Source: an uncultured Acidobacteriota bacterium (lineage in GTDB: Bacteria; Acidobacteriota; Thermoanaerobaculia; UBA5066). From it: 6,522 bases of DNA. The notes under the pieces were generated by a model, which saw only the letters and a list, made by a program, of their open reading frames with translations, was not told where the DNA came from and searched no databases. This document shows positions 1 through 6,522 of the stretch, in pieces (the first letter of the stretch is position 1; each line of letters starts with the position of its first letter). The DNA lies in NCBI GenBank assembly GCA_937902605.1, contig CALFNC010000331.1:1-6522 (forward strand). Reading direction: 5' to 3'. The translations under genes and the position numbers were made by a program.

Positions 1-309
1 CCGCTCCTCTCGCTCATCTTCGGCCTCGTCTTCATCGTCCTGACGCCCGCGGTGTTCGCCTTCACACGGCACACCGAGCACGAGGCCGACCGGTTCGGCT
101 TGGAGATCACGCGCGACAGCCGGAACGCCGCGACGGCGTTCGTGAAGCTTCAGCAGGAGAACCTCGCGATCCCCCGGCCCGGACCGGTCTACAAGCTCTT
201 CCGCCAGAGCCACCCGCCCCTGGGCGAGCGGATCGACTTCGCGAACGAGTACAGGCCGTGGGTGGCGGGCCAGCCGCTCACCTACGGCAAGCTCTTCCGG
301 GAGAAGTAG
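1..309 (+). CDS. M48-family zinc metalloprotease, C-terminal fragment
   Basis: The open frame runs from base 1 to a TAG at 307-309 and gives 102 residues of a protein whose start lies outside the window. The first ~20 residues (PLLSLIFGLVFIVLTPAVFA) form a hydrophobic membrane segment. Next comes the EHEADRFGLEIT block at about residues 26-37, matching the E-x-x-A-D motif of M48 (Ste24/HtpX-like) peptidases, in which the first Glu is the third zinc ligand. The HEXXH motif would be upstream and is not visible. Near the end, SHPPLGERIDFAN matches the conserved HP-x-x-x-x-RI tail of this family. Family members are membrane-bound endopeptidases acting at the cytoplasmic face; the substrate here is unknown. 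The gene converges on leuB, leaving only 14 bp between the two stop codons. I am confident of the family and not of the subfamily (CAAX protease or HtpX). Confidence 0.9.
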   Translation, partial: PLLSLIFGLVFIVLTPAVFAFTRHTEHEADRFGLEITRDSRNAATAFVKLQQENLAIPRPGPVYKLFRQSHPPLGERIDFANEYRPWVAGQPLTYGKLFREK

Positions 310-323
310 AGGGCCGGCAACCC

Positions 324-1382
324 CTACAGCCGCTTCAGGATCTCGTCGGTCATCCGGGAGGTCGGGAGCGACCCGCCGAGGTCGGCCGTCCGGCACCCGT
401 CCGCGATCGTCCGGTAGACCGCGTCCTCGATCGCCGCAGCCTCGGCGGGGAGGCCGAGCGAGTGGCGGAGAAGCATCGCCGACGAGAGGATCGTCCCGAT
501 GGGGTTCGCGATCCCTTTCCCGGCGATGTCGGGAGCGGAGCCATGAATCGGCTCGTAGAGGCCGGGACCGCCGTCCCCGATGGAGGCCGACGGGAGCATC
601 CCCATCGAGCCCGCGAGAACCGATGCCTCGTCGGTCAGGATGTCGCCGAACAGGTTCTCGGTGACGACCACGTCAAAGCTCGAAGGGCTCGTCACGAGCC
701 GCATCGAGGCGGTGTCGACGAGCATGTGGTCGAGGGCGATGTCCGGGTTCGCCTTCCCGATCCCCGTCGCGATCTGCCTCCAGAGGCGGGACGACTCGAG
801 GACGTTCGCCTTGTCGACCGACGTGACTTTCCTCTTCCGGTCTTTCGCCAGCCGAAAAGCCAGCTCCACGACGCGCTTTACCTCGAAGTCGTAGTACTCG
901 AGCGTGTCGACCGCCCGCTCGTGCCCGTCCTTCGTGTCGCGCCCCTTCGGCTGTCCGAAGTAGAGGCCGCCGGTCAGCTCGCGGATAACGAGGATGTCGA
1001 CTCCGACCAGCCGTTCGGGCCGGAGCGGCGAGGAGTCGACGAGGGCGGGGTGGACCTTCACCGGCCTCAGGTTCGCGAAGACGCTGAGCCCCTTCCGAAG
1101 GCCGAGCAGCCCCTGCTCGGACAGGATCTTCGCGGTCGGGTCGTCGCACGTCGGCCCGCCGACGGCCCCGAGCAGGACCGCGCTGGATGCCTGACAGGCT
1201 GCGAGCGCCTCGGGCGTCAGAGCAACCCCGGACCGGTCGATGGAGCAGCCGCCCATCAGGTGCTCGGTGAACCGGAACGTGTGATTCCCCTTCTTCGCGA
1301 CGGCGGCCAGGACGCGCAGGGCCTCCGCGGTCACTTCCGGTCCAATGCCGTCTCCCGGCAGCACGACGATGTTCGCTTTCAT
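324..1382 (-). CDS. leuB: 3-isopropylmalate dehydrogenase
   Basis: This encodes a 352-residue cytoplasmic NAD-dependent beta-decarboxylating dehydrogenase, close to the usual ~350-365. It oxidises 3-isopropylmalate to 2-oxoisocaproate for leucine; after citramalate synthase the same chemistry turns beta-methylmalate into 2-oxobutyrate. Visible landmarks are the N-terminal LPGDGIGPEV (8-17), LLGAVGGP (70-77), substrate-binding arginines R96, R106 (NLRP) and R134 (IRELTGG), catalytic Y141 and K191 (VDKANVL), metal-binding D223, D247 and D251 (NLFGDILTDE), and the NAD-binding HGSAPDIAGKGIANP at 280-294. The Asp in GSAPD is expected of NAD rather than NADP specificity. The ATG at 1382 is chosen because the family N-terminus begins there and a GGAGGGG ribosome site precedes it; an in-frame extension to 1487 adds 35 arginine-rich, unrelated residues. 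It is the last gene of the leuC-leuD-cimA-leuB operon, 25 bp after cimA. Whether it serves leucine, isoleucine or both cannot be read from sequence. Confidence 0.97.
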   Translation of the reverse strand: MKANIVVLPGDGIGPEVTAEALRVLAAVAKKGNHTFRFTEHLMGGCSIDRSGVALTPEALAACQASSAVLLGAVGGPTCDDPTAKILSEQGLLGLRKGLSVFANLRPVKVHPALVDSSPLRPERLVGVDILVIRELTGGLYFGQPKGRDTKDGHERAVDTLEYYDFEVKRVVELAFRLAKDRKRKVTSVDKANVLESSRLWRQIATGIGKANPDIALDHMLVDTASMRLVTSPSSFDVVVTENLFGDILTDEASVLAGSMGMLPSASIGDGGPGLYEPIHGSAPDIAGKGIANPIGTILSSAMLLRHSLGLPAEAAAIEDAVYRTIADGCRTADLGGSLPTSRMTDEILKRL

Positions 1383-1386
1383 CCGT

Positions 1387-1393
1387 CCCCTCC
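1387..1393 (-). promoter_or_regulatory. ribosome binding site of leuB
   Basis: On the minus strand GGAGGGG lies 4 bases from the leuB ATG (6 bases counted from GGAGG). It is the strongest Shine-Dalgarno match in the operon and fixes the start at 1382 over the upstream in-frame codon. It sits inside the 25-bp cimA-leuB gap. Confidence 0.8.
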
Positions 1394-1407
1394 GAGGACC
1401 CCGGCGG

Positions 1408-2964
1408 TCAGTCGCCCGCCGCCAGCCCGTACTCGAGCGCGTCGACCAGCGCCTGCCAGCTCGCTTCGATGATGTTCGTGCTCGCACCGACGGTGCTCCA
1501 CCTCCGGGTGCCTCTCTGCGTGTCGATCAGAACCCGCGTCACGGCGCCGGTCCCGTCGCTCCCGTCCAGGATCCGGACCTTGTAGTCGACGAGCTGGAAC
1601 TCGGCGACCTCGGGGTAGCGCGGCACGAGGGCCTTCCGGAGCGCGGCGTCGAGCGCGTTCACGGGGCCATCTCCCTCCGCAGCTGTGTGGAGCACGTCGT
1701 CCCCCACCCGCACCTTCACCATTGCCTCCGCGAAGATCCCGCGGCCGGTCCGGTGCTCCACGGTCGCGAGGAAGTCGATCAGCTCGAACGGGGCGACGTA
1801 GCCAGGGAGCTGGCGCCGCATCAGCATCGTGACGGAGGCCTCGGCCGCCTCGAACGAGAAGCCCTTCGCCTCCAGCTCCTTGATCGTCGCGAGGACCTCG
1901 CCCATGTCCGCCCCGTGCGACTGGAGCCCGAACTCCTCGGCCTTCGACAGGAGGCTGCCGCGCCCGGAGAGCTCGCTGACGACGACCCGCATCAAGTTCC
2001 CGACGAGCGCCGGGTCGACGTGCTGGTACGTCGTCTCGTTGCGGCGCATCGCGGCGACATGGACGCCCCCCTTGTGGGCGAAGGCCGACTTTCCGACGTA
2101 GGCCAGGTGCTCGTCCGGCGAGAGGTTCGCGACCTCCGCCACGAGGTGGGACGCCTCGGTCAGGGTCCGAAGGTGCCCTTCCGGCAGGCAGCGAAGGCCG
2201 AGCTTCAGCTCCAGCGTCGGGATGATCGAGCACAGGTTCGCGTTGCCGCACCGCTCGCCGTACCCGTTGATCGTCCCTTGGACGTGGACGGCCCCCTCGC
2301 GGACCGCGGCCAGGGAGTTCGCGACGGCGCACTCTGAGTCGTTGTGCGCGTGGACGCCCATCCGGTGCCCGACGGCCTCCTTCACTTCCCGGACCGTTTC
2401 GGCCACCTGCCACGGCATCGACCCGCCGTTCGTGTCGCACAGGACCAGCGTCTCGGCCCCTCCGCGCGCCGCGGCCCGCAGCGTCTCCAGGGCGTACGAC
2501 CGGTCGGCCCGGTAGCCGTCGAAGAAGTGCTCGGCGTCGTAGATGACCCGGCGGCCGTTCGACGCGAGGAAGCGGATGCTCTCCTCGATGATCCGGAGGT
2601 TCTCGTCCAGCGTCGTCCGGAGGACGTCGGTGACGTGGAGCGTCCAGGTCTTCCCGAAGACGGTGCAGACCGGCGTCCCGGCGTCGAGGAGCGCGCGGAT
2701 GTTCGCGTCGTCCTCCGGGTTGCTGCCCGCGCGGCAGACCGAGCCGAACGCGGCGATCGCGGATCGTTTCCAGGGGAGATCGCGGGCCCGCAGGAAGAAC
2801 TCGACATCCTTGGGGTTCGACCCCGGCCACCCCCCCTCGATGAACGCCACTCCCAGCTCATCCAGCCGCCTGGCGATGCGGAGCTTGTCGTCGCACGAAA
2901 GGGAGATCCCTTCGCGCTGGGTCCCGTCGCGGAGTGTGGTGTCGTAGACCTCGATCCGGCTCAC
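1408..2964 (-). CDS. cimA: (R)-citramalate synthase
   Basis: This 518-residue enzyme of the DRE-TIM metallolyase group condenses pyruvate with acetyl-CoA to give (R)-citramalate, the first step of threonine-independent isoleucine synthesis. The barrel carries [13 protein letters not shown] (7-19; R12 and metal ligand D13), the [11 protein letters not shown] segment (43-53) that I associate with the ~520-residue citramalate synthase family and not with 2-isopropylmalate synthase, HAHND with metal-binding His residues (205-209), GERCGNANL (236-244) and the flexible [12 protein letters not shown] (291-302). Residues ~370-515 form the LeuA-type regulatory/dimerisation domain, including [10 protein letters not shown] (459-468), where isoleucine feedback binding would be expected. 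The start is a GTG that overlaps the leuD stop by 4 bp (GTGA), suggesting translational coupling; only weak GGCGG precedes it. The alternative, LeuA, fits less well by motif and by the operon lacking its own citramalate source. Confidence 0.93.
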   Translation of the reverse strand: MSRIEVYDTTLRDGTQREGISLSCDDKLRIARRLDELGVAFIEGGWPGSNPKDVEFFLRARDLPWKRSAIAAFGSVCRAGSNPEDDANIRALLDAGTPVCTVFGKTWTLHVTDVLRTTLDENLRIIEESIRFLASNGRRVIYDAEHFFDGYRADRSYALETLRAAARGGAETLVLCDTNGGSMPWQVAETVREVKEAVGHRMGVHAHNDSECAVANSLAAVREGAVHVQGTINGYGERCGNANLCSIIPTLELKLGLRCLPEGHLRTLTEASHLVAEVANLSPDEHLAYVGKSAFAHKGGVHVAAMRRNETTYQHVDPALVGNLMRVVVSELSGRGSLLSKAEEFGLQSHGADMGEVLATIKELEAKGFSFEAAEASVTMLMRRQLPGYVAPFELIDFLATVEHRTGRGIFAEAMVKVRVGDDVLHTAAEGDGPVNALDAALRKALVPRYPEVAEFQLVDYKVRILDGSDGTGAVTRVLIDTQRGTRRWSTVGASTNIIEASWQALVDALEYGLAAGD

Positions 2965-3581
2965 GACGGGCCGCCGGCCCCTGTCCCAGGCGCGCCTTCG
3001 CTCCGGCGCTCGAAGGCGGCGATCTCGGGGGCAAAGGTGAGGATGTACCCCAGCTCGTCGACCCCCTCGAGGAGACAGGTCTTCGAAAAGCCGTCGATCG
3101 GGAACGATGCGGTCTTACCGCCAGGGAGGGTCAGCTTCTGCGAGGCGAGGTCGATCGTCACCTCGGCGACGGGGAAGGCCGCGAGGGCCGAGATCAGGGC
3201 GCGGTGCGTAGCGGGGTCGACGGTCACCGGAAGGAGCCCGTTCTTCAGGGCGTTTCCCAGGAAGATGTCGGCGAAGGAGGTGGAGATCACGGCCCGGAAG
3301 CCGAACGCCGTGAGGGCCCAAGGCGCGTGCTCGCGCGAGCTACCGCAGCCGAAGTTGTCCCCGGCGAGGAGGACGGCCGCGCCTTTGGCGGCCGGCTGGT
3401 TCAGGACGAAACCGGGAATCGGCGCGCCGTCTGCGGCGTAGCGCCAGTCGGCGAATAGGTTTCCCCCCAGGCCGGCCTTGTCGGTCGTCTTCAGGTAGCG
3501 GGCCGGGATGATCTGGTCGGTGTCGATGTTCTCGACCGGCATCACGACGACCCGGGAGGTCAGGGTGGTGAACTGGGCCAT
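2961..3581 (-). CDS. leuD: 3-isopropylmalate dehydratase small subunit
   Basis: This encodes a 206-residue small (swivel-domain) subunit, near the typical ~200. With LeuC it forms the cytoplasmic isopropylmalate isomerase, which interconverts 2- and 3-isopropylmalate; in the citramalate route the same complex takes citramalate through citraconate to beta-methylmalate. Clear family motifs are [15 protein letters not shown] (16-30), [17 protein letters not shown] (74-90, substrate-contacting loop) and [17 protein letters not shown] (102-118). The last ~14 residues ([16 protein letters not shown], low complexity) extend past the conserved fold and overlap the cimA start. The ATG at 3581 gives the family N-terminus and has AAGGA 7 bases upstream; an extension to 3758 would run through leuC and is rejected. 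It lies 13 bp after leuC. Confidence 0.97.
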   Translation of the reverse strand: MAQFTTLTSRVVVMPVENIDTDQIIPARYLKTTDKAGLGGNLFADWRYAADGAPIPGFVLNQPAAKGAAVLLAGDNFGCGSSREHAPWALTAFGFRAVISTSFADIFLGNALKNGLLPVTVDPATHRALISALAAFPVAEVTIDLASQKLTLPGGKTASFPIDGFSKTCLLEGVDELGYILTFAPEIAAFERRSEGAPGTGAGGPS

Positions 3582-3588
3582 GTCCTCG

Positions 3589-3593
3589 TCCTT
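3589..3593 (-). promoter_or_regulatory. ribosome binding site of leuD
   Basis: AAGGA on the minus strand lies 7 bases before the leuD ATG and directly follows the leuC stop codon (TGA, then GAAGGACGAGGAC, then ATG). Ribosomes finishing leuC could therefore reinitiate on leuD. Confidence 0.7.
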
Positions 3594-3594
3594 C

Positions 3595-4998
3595 TCAGCC
3601 GTCCGGGAGCGTCCGGACGTCGGCCACCATCCCCGTGACGGCCGCCGCGGCGGCGGTGAGCGGCGAGGCGAGGAGGGTCCGGCCCCCCTTCCCCTGGCGC
3701 CCCTCGAAGTTCCGGTTGCTCGTCGAGACGGCGTACTGGCCCGGCGCGATCTGGTCACCGTTCATCGCGATGCACATCGAGCAGCCGGCGTCGCGCCATT
3801 CGGCCCCGGCCTCCTCGAAGACCCGGTGGAGCCCCTCGCTCTCGGCCTGCCATTTCACCGCCTCCGAGCCGGGGACCACCAGGACGCGAACCTTCGGCGC
3901 CACCTTCCGCCCTTTCATCACGCGAGCCGCGTCGCGGAGGTCGGAAAGGCGGCCGTTCGTGCAGCTGCCGATGAAGACGACGTCGATCGGCATCCCAAGG
4001 AGCGACTGCCCGGGTTTCAGCCCCATATAACCGAGCGCCTTCGCCATCGCCGAGCGCTGGGAAGCGTCGGCGAGCGAGGCTGGGTCGGGGACGCGGCCCG
4101 TCACGGGGATCCCCATTCCGGGGTTCGTCCCGTACGTGATCATGGGGGCGAGCGAAGCGGCATCGAGCGTGAGGGTCTGGTCGAACGCGGCGCCAGGGTC
4201 GGTTGGGAGCTTCCTCCAGGCCGTGACGGCGGCGTCCCAGGCGGCCCCCTTCGGTGCGAACTCGCGGCCGACGAGGTACTGGACCGTCGTGTCGTCTGGC
4301 GCAACCATCCCGGCGCGGGCGCCGGCCTCGATCGTCATGTTGCAGACCGTCATCCGCTGCTCCATGTCCAGGGCGCGGATCCCATCGCCGGTGTACTCGA
4401 TGACGTGGCCGGTCCCGCCGCCGATGCCGAGGCGCGCGATGAGGCCGAGGATGACGTCCTTGGCGGAAACCCCGGGGGCGAGCCGTCCCTCGACGCGGAC
4501 CTCGAACGTCTTCGGCCGGTTCTGGAGGAGGCACTGGCTGGCCAGGACGTGCTCCACCTCGCTCGTCCCGATGCCGAACGCGAGCGCCCCGAAGGCGCCG
4601 TGGGTGGCGGTGTGGCTGTCGCCGCAGACGATCGTCATCCCGGGGAGCGTCAGGCCCAGCTCCGGCCCGATGACGTGGACGACCCCTTGCCTTCCGCTGC
4701 CCTTCCGGTGGAGCGGGATCCCGAACTCCCGGCAGTTCTCGTCGAGCTGCCTCAGCTGGGCCGCGGCCATCTCGTCCACCACCGGCCCCCTCGTCGGGAT
4801 GCTGTGGTCCTCGGTCGCGACCGTCCGGTCGGGCCGCCGGACCTTCAGGCCCCGGGCCCGGAGGCCCGTGAAAGCCTGCGGCGAGGTCACCTCGTGGACG
4901 AGCTGCCGGTCGATGTACAGGATCGCCGGAGCGCCGGGCTGCTGGGCGACGACATGAGAGTCCCAGATCTTCTGGAACAGGGTCCGCGGGTTCGTCAT
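3595..4998 (-). CDS. leuC: 3-isopropylmalate dehydratase large subunit
   Basis: This encodes a 467-residue aconitase-family large subunit, almost the same length as the Escherichia coli protein (466). It carries the 4Fe-4S cluster and, with LeuD, isomerises 2- to 3-isopropylmalate, or citramalate when fed by CimA. The cluster ligands are visible as C346 in IGSCTNGR and C406/C409 in GCSMC. Other family blocks are EDHSIPTR (63-70), [23 protein letters not shown] (125-147), [20 protein letters not shown] (219-238), ITYGTNPGM (287-295) and [12 protein letters not shown] (425-436). The ATG at 4998 gives the expected N-terminus ([12 protein letters not shown]). No Shine-Dalgarno sequence precedes it (AATCTCGACCCC), which is odd for the first gene of an operon. 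The frame stays open upstream to 5757, but that stretch is antisense to the M50 gene and shows no family similarity. Confidence 0.97.
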   Translation of the reverse strand: MTNPRTLFQKIWDSHVVAQQPGAPAILYIDRQLVHEVTSPQAFTGLRARGLKVRRPDRTVATEDHSIPTRGPVVDEMAAAQLRQLDENCREFGIPLHRKGSGRQGVVHVIGPELGLTLPGMTIVCGDSHTATHGAFGALAFGIGTSEVEHVLASQCLLQNRPKTFEVRVEGRLAPGVSAKDVILGLIARLGIGGGTGHVIEYTGDGIRALDMEQRMTVCNMTIEAGARAGMVAPDDTTVQYLVGREFAPKGAAWDAAVTAWRKLPTDPGAAFDQTLTLDAASLAPMITYGTNPGMGIPVTGRVPDPASLADASQRSAMAKALGYMGLKPGQSLLGMPIDVVFIGSCTNGRLSDLRDAARVMKGRKVAPKVRVLVVPGSEAVKWQAESEGLHRVFEEAGAEWRDAGCSMCIAMNGDQIAPGQYAVSTSNRNFEGRQGKGGRTLLASPLTAAAAAVTGMVADVRTLPDG

Positions 4999-5095
4999 GG
5001 GGTCGAGATTCTGGCACAGCGGCCGCGCCCAGTTCCAGCGGCCCCGTGGTGGCGGTAGCATGGTGCCGGAAGGCAGGCGAACGAAGGGGTTCTTC
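4999..5095. promoter_or_regulatory. divergent intergenic region, leuC / M50 protease
   Basis: These 97 bp separate the leuC start (minus) from the M50 start (plus) and must hold, or lie near, the promoters of both. For leuC the best match is an extended -10-like TG-C-CAGAAT at 5008-5016 on the minus strand, ending only 9 bases before the ATG, with no convincing -35. For the protease, TAGCAT at 5056-5061 is a weak -10 candidate (4 of 6 consensus bases), also without a good -35. An 8-bp direct repeat CAGCGGCC occurs at 5017-5024 and 5036-5043. I see no T-box, no leucine-rich leader peptide and no attenuator hairpin. Region function is safe; the individual boxes are guesses. Confidence 0.4.
5083..5089 (+). 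promoter_or_regulatory. ribosome binding site of M50 protease gene
   Basis: GAAGGGG lies 6 bases before the ATG at 5096. It supports that start over the in-frame ATG at 4997, which would add 33 polar residues not expected ahead of an M50 first membrane segment. Confidence 0.75.
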
Positions 5096-6223
5096 ATGAA
5101 GTGGTCGTTTTCCATCGGCCGGGTGTTTGACATCGACATCCGGGTCCACGCCTCGTTCGGGCTGATCCTGGCCCTCGGGGCGGTCCAGTGGGGGGTGCCG
5201 CATGGTCCGCGTGGCGCCCTGTTTGGTGTCCTCTTGATGGTCTGCCTCTTCGCCTGCGTCGTGGTGCACGAGCTGGCCCACAGCCTCGTGGCCCAGGCGT
5301 TCGGCTGCACCGTGCGCGAGATTCTCCTCCTCCCGATCGGCGGTGTGTCGCGGATGGAGAAGCCGCCGCAGAAGCCCCAGCAGGAGCTGCTGGTGGCGTT
5401 GGTCGGCCCGCTGACGAACCTAGGCCTGGCGGTGGGGCTGTACTTCGTAGTCGGCAAGACGGGCGGGGCGATCGACCTGGAGCAGATCGCCAGGATGCCG
5501 CCGACGGCACCGTCGATGTCGACCGCCCTCGTTTGGCTCCTCGGCGCGAACGTCTTCCTGGCCCTCTTCAACCTGATCCCGGCGTTCCCGCTGGACGGCG
5601 GGCGCGTCTTTCGGGCGCTCCTCTCCATGGCGGTCGGGGCCCGCCGGGCCACGCAGATTGCCGCGGGGACCGGCCAGATGATCGCGATCGGCCTCGGCCT
5701 CACGGGCGTCTTCACGGGGAACCTGATTCTCGCCCTGGTGGCCTTCTTCATCTTCATGGGCGCCGGGCAGGAGCAGGCCGAGGAGGCGGCGCGGACCGTC
5801 CTCCACTCGCTCGCGGTCGGTGACGCCTACAACAAGTACGCTCTGACGCTCGCCCCCGGGGATCAGGTGAGCCGCGTCATCGACTACCTTCTCACGTCGT
5901 ACGAGCCCGACTTCGCCGTGGTGCAGGGAAGCCGCCTCCTCGGCGTCGTGACGCGGGCCGACGTGCTGAAGGCCCTCGCGTCGGAGATCGAGGACGTGTA
6001 CGTCGCGACGATCATGAAACGCGACGTGATGAAGGCCGACGCGGCGCGTCCGCTCGACGAGGTGAGGCAGGAGATGATGGAGAAGCAGGAGCGCGTGGCA
6101 GCCGTCTACCGCGACGAGACCTACCTCGGCCTCGTCAGCCTGGAGGACATCGCCGAGACGTTGCTCGTCGTCGGCTTCCGGAACCGCCAGGAAGAGCGGC
6201 GTAAGGCGGCGATGGCCGGATGA
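5096..6223 (+). CDS. site-2 protease-like M50 metalloprotease with CBS domains
   Basis: This 375-residue inner-membrane protein looks like the SpoIVFB-type group of intramembrane (site-2) zinc proteases. Membrane segments are visible at about 17-33, 40-65, 95-120, 140-165 and 190-223. The zinc site is complete: H58-E59-L-A-H62 lies within the second segment, and D167 lies in [14 protein letters not shown], the counterpart of the NPDG region. IGGVSRM (81-87) and [16 protein letters not shown] (97-112) are further M50 features. No PDZ domain is present, unlike RseP. Residues ~243-362 form two CBS repeats ([29 protein letters not shown]), which in known families bind adenine nucleotides and could gate activity by energy state. 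The C-terminus is basic (RNRQEERRK). The substrate is unknown and no sigma/anti-sigma gene is adjacent. It is transcribed divergently from leuC; a functional link with the leu operon is not implied. Confidence 0.93.
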   Translation: MKWSFSIGRVFDIDIRVHASFGLILALGAVQWGVPHGPRGALFGVLLMVCLFACVVVHELAHSLVAQAFGCTVREILLLPIGGVSRMEKPPQKPQQELLVALVGPLTNLGLAVGLYFVVGKTGGAIDLEQIARMPPTAPSMSTALVWLLGANVFLALFNLIPAFPLDGGRVFRALLSMAVGARRATQIAAGTGQMIAIGLGLTGVFTGNLILALVAFFIFMGAGQEQAEEAARTVLHSLAVGDAYNKYALTLAPGDQVSRVIDYLLTSYEPDFAVVQGSRLLGVVTRADVLKALASEIEDVYVATIMKRDVMKADAARPLDEVRQEMMEKQERVAAVYRDETYLGLVSLEDIAETLLVVGFRNRQEERRKAAMAG

Positions 6224-6236
6224 AGGTCGTCCGGCC
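6214..6236 (+). terminator. GC-rich stem-loop over the M50 stop codon
   Basis: GGCCGGA (6214-6220) and TCCGGCC (6230-6236) form a perfect 7-bp inverted repeat around a 9-base loop that begins with the TGA stop codon. No T-run follows, so it is not a textbook intrinsic terminator. It might slow or end transcription in a GC-rich genome, stabilise the 3' end, or be incidental. Confidence 0.3.
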
Positions 6237-6289
6237 GCTAGCGTGAAATGGCCGGGGCAGCCCTTGGACAGGCTGACCGTCTCCTAACC

Positions 6290-6293
6290 AAGG
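6290..6293 (+). promoter_or_regulatory. possible ribosome binding site of HicB-like gene
   Basis: AAGG lies 7 bases before the ATG at 6301. It favours that start over the in-frame GTG at 6334, whose upstream GGTGGGG is about 12 bases away. The match is short. Confidence 0.4.
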
Positions 6294-6300
6294 CGGGCGG

Positions 6301-6485
6301 ATGCTCGCCCGCGCGGTGGGGTATCCTTTCCCGGTGACGCTGACCGTCGAGTTCGACCGCGAGGAGGATGGCCGTTGGCTGGCCGACATCCCGTCGCTGC
6401 CAGGAGTCATGGCCTACGGCCCGAGCCGTGAAAGTGCCCTCGCCAATGTCAAGGCTCTGGCCCTTCATGTGGTCGCCGACATGAT
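6301..6485 (+). CDS. HicB-like antitoxin, 3' end lost
   Basis: About 61 genuine codons remain. The segment VEFDREEDGRWLADIPSLPGVMAYG (residues 16-40), followed by SRESALANVKALALHVVAD, matches the small HicB fold, whose landmarks are an acidic-Gly-aromatic hairpin (EDGRW), a PxLPG turn and an EAL/SAL helix. HicB proteins neutralise the mRNA-cleaving toxin HicA; many short chromosomal relatives are solo and of uncertain function. No hicA lies upstream; in hicB-first loci it would follow directly, beyond the contig edge. The start is ATG 6301 (AAGG upstream) or GTG 6334, which would begin the protein at the conserved TLTVEFD strand. From 6486 the frame reads adapter, so the apparent tail IDRKSTRLNSSHA is not biological. 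The gene has no stop codon in the window. Confidence 0.75.
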
Positions 6486-6522
6486 AGATCGGAAGAGCAC
6501 ACGTCTGAACTCCAGTCACGCC
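6486..6522 (+). other. Illumina TruSeq adapter contamination
   Basis: From 6486 the sequence begins AGATCGGAAGAGC and continues without mismatch as the 34-base TruSeq index-read adapter up to 6519. It is followed by GCC, which would be the first three bases of a sample index. This is library adapter, not genome. It truncates the HicB-like gene and, on the minus strand, creates an artificial start (MTGVQTCALPI), a peptide known from adapter read-through in protein databases. Confidence 0.97.

Noticed and set aside
1383..1407. Possible internal promoter or terminator between cimA and leuB
   Set aside because: The 25-bp gap is filled mostly by the leuB ribosome site; no hairpin or -10/-35 pair is visible.
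258..1472. Plus-strand 404-residue open frame over leuB
   Set aside because: It is a shadow of leuB with low-complexity Arg/Pro/Asp composition and no recognisable domain.
1379..2830. Minus-strand 483-residue frame inside cimA
   Set aside because: It is an out-of-frame shadow of cimA, extremely rich in Arg, Gly and Pro; the real frame carries all the catalytic motifs.
2344..3441. Plus-strand 365-residue open frame across cimA and leuD
   Set aside because: It is antisense to both genes and spans the overlap junction without any recognisable domain.
3508..5058. Plus-strand 516-residue open frame over leuD and leuC
   Set aside because: It is antisense to two strongly conserved genes; the Arg/Gly/Pro-rich composition is typical of frames opened by high GC at third positions.
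4997..5095. Alternative M50 start at 4997 adding 33 residues
   Set aside because: The extra residues are polar and low complexity, the ATG overlaps the leuC start on the other strand, and GAAGGGG is well placed for the ATG at 5096.
4999..5095. T-box, leader peptide or attenuator controlling the leu operon
   Set aside because: On the leuC strand there is no room before the start for a leader ORF with Leu or Ile codon runs, no specifier-type structure and no terminator/antiterminator pair.
4999..5757. Upstream extension of the leuC frame by about 250 residues
   Set aside because: The extension is antisense to the M50 gene and unlike any aconitase-family N-terminus; the start at 4998 gives normal length and N-terminus.
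6238..6519. Minus-strand 93-residue ORF beginning MTGVQTCALPI
   Set aside because: Its start lies in Illumina adapter sequence and its body is antisense to the HicB-like gene and spacer; it is an assembly artefact.

Overview
This is a GC-rich, gene-dense bacterial window with very short gaps between genes. The gene content (citramalate synthase inside a leucine operon, an M48 peptidase with a long C-terminal tail, a solo HicB-like protein) would suit an Acidobacteriota or Deltaproteobacteria-like genome. That placement is an impression from protein style and is not demonstrated. The last 37 bases are Illumina TruSeq adapter, so the window ends at an untrimmed contig edge, probably of a metagenome or draft assembly.

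Layout: (1) 1-309, plus strand: the C-terminal end of an M48-family zinc metalloprotease, cut by the window start. (2) 324-4998, minus strand: a compact four-gene operon transcribed leftwards in the order leuC, leuD, cimA, leuB, with gaps of 13 bp, a 4-bp overlap, and 25 bp. (3) 4999-5095: a 97-bp divergent intergenic region. (4) 5096-6223, plus strand: a site-2-type membrane metalloprotease (M50) with a C-terminal CBS pair. (5) 6224-6300: a short spacer with a stem-loop over the protease stop codon. (6) 6301-6485, plus strand: the start of a HicB-like antitoxin gene. (7) 6486-6522: adapter sequence.

The operon makes biochemical sense as a unit. CimA condenses pyruvate and acetyl-CoA to (R)-citramalate. 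LeuC/LeuD isomerise it by way of citraconate, and LeuB oxidatively decarboxylates the product to 2-oxobutyrate, the precursor of isoleucine. The same LeuCD and LeuB activities convert 2-isopropylmalate to 2-oxoisocaproate for leucine. No leuA (2-isopropylmalate synthase) and no ilv gene lies in the window. The enzymes are therefore either shared between both pathways, with leuA elsewhere, or dedicated to threonine-independent isoleucine synthesis.

I see no tRNA, rRNA, CRISPR array, insertion sequence or clearly new multi-gene system. The points most worth a second look are the adapter contamination, which creates a false protein end and a false antisense ORF, and the cimA-containing leu operon without leuA.
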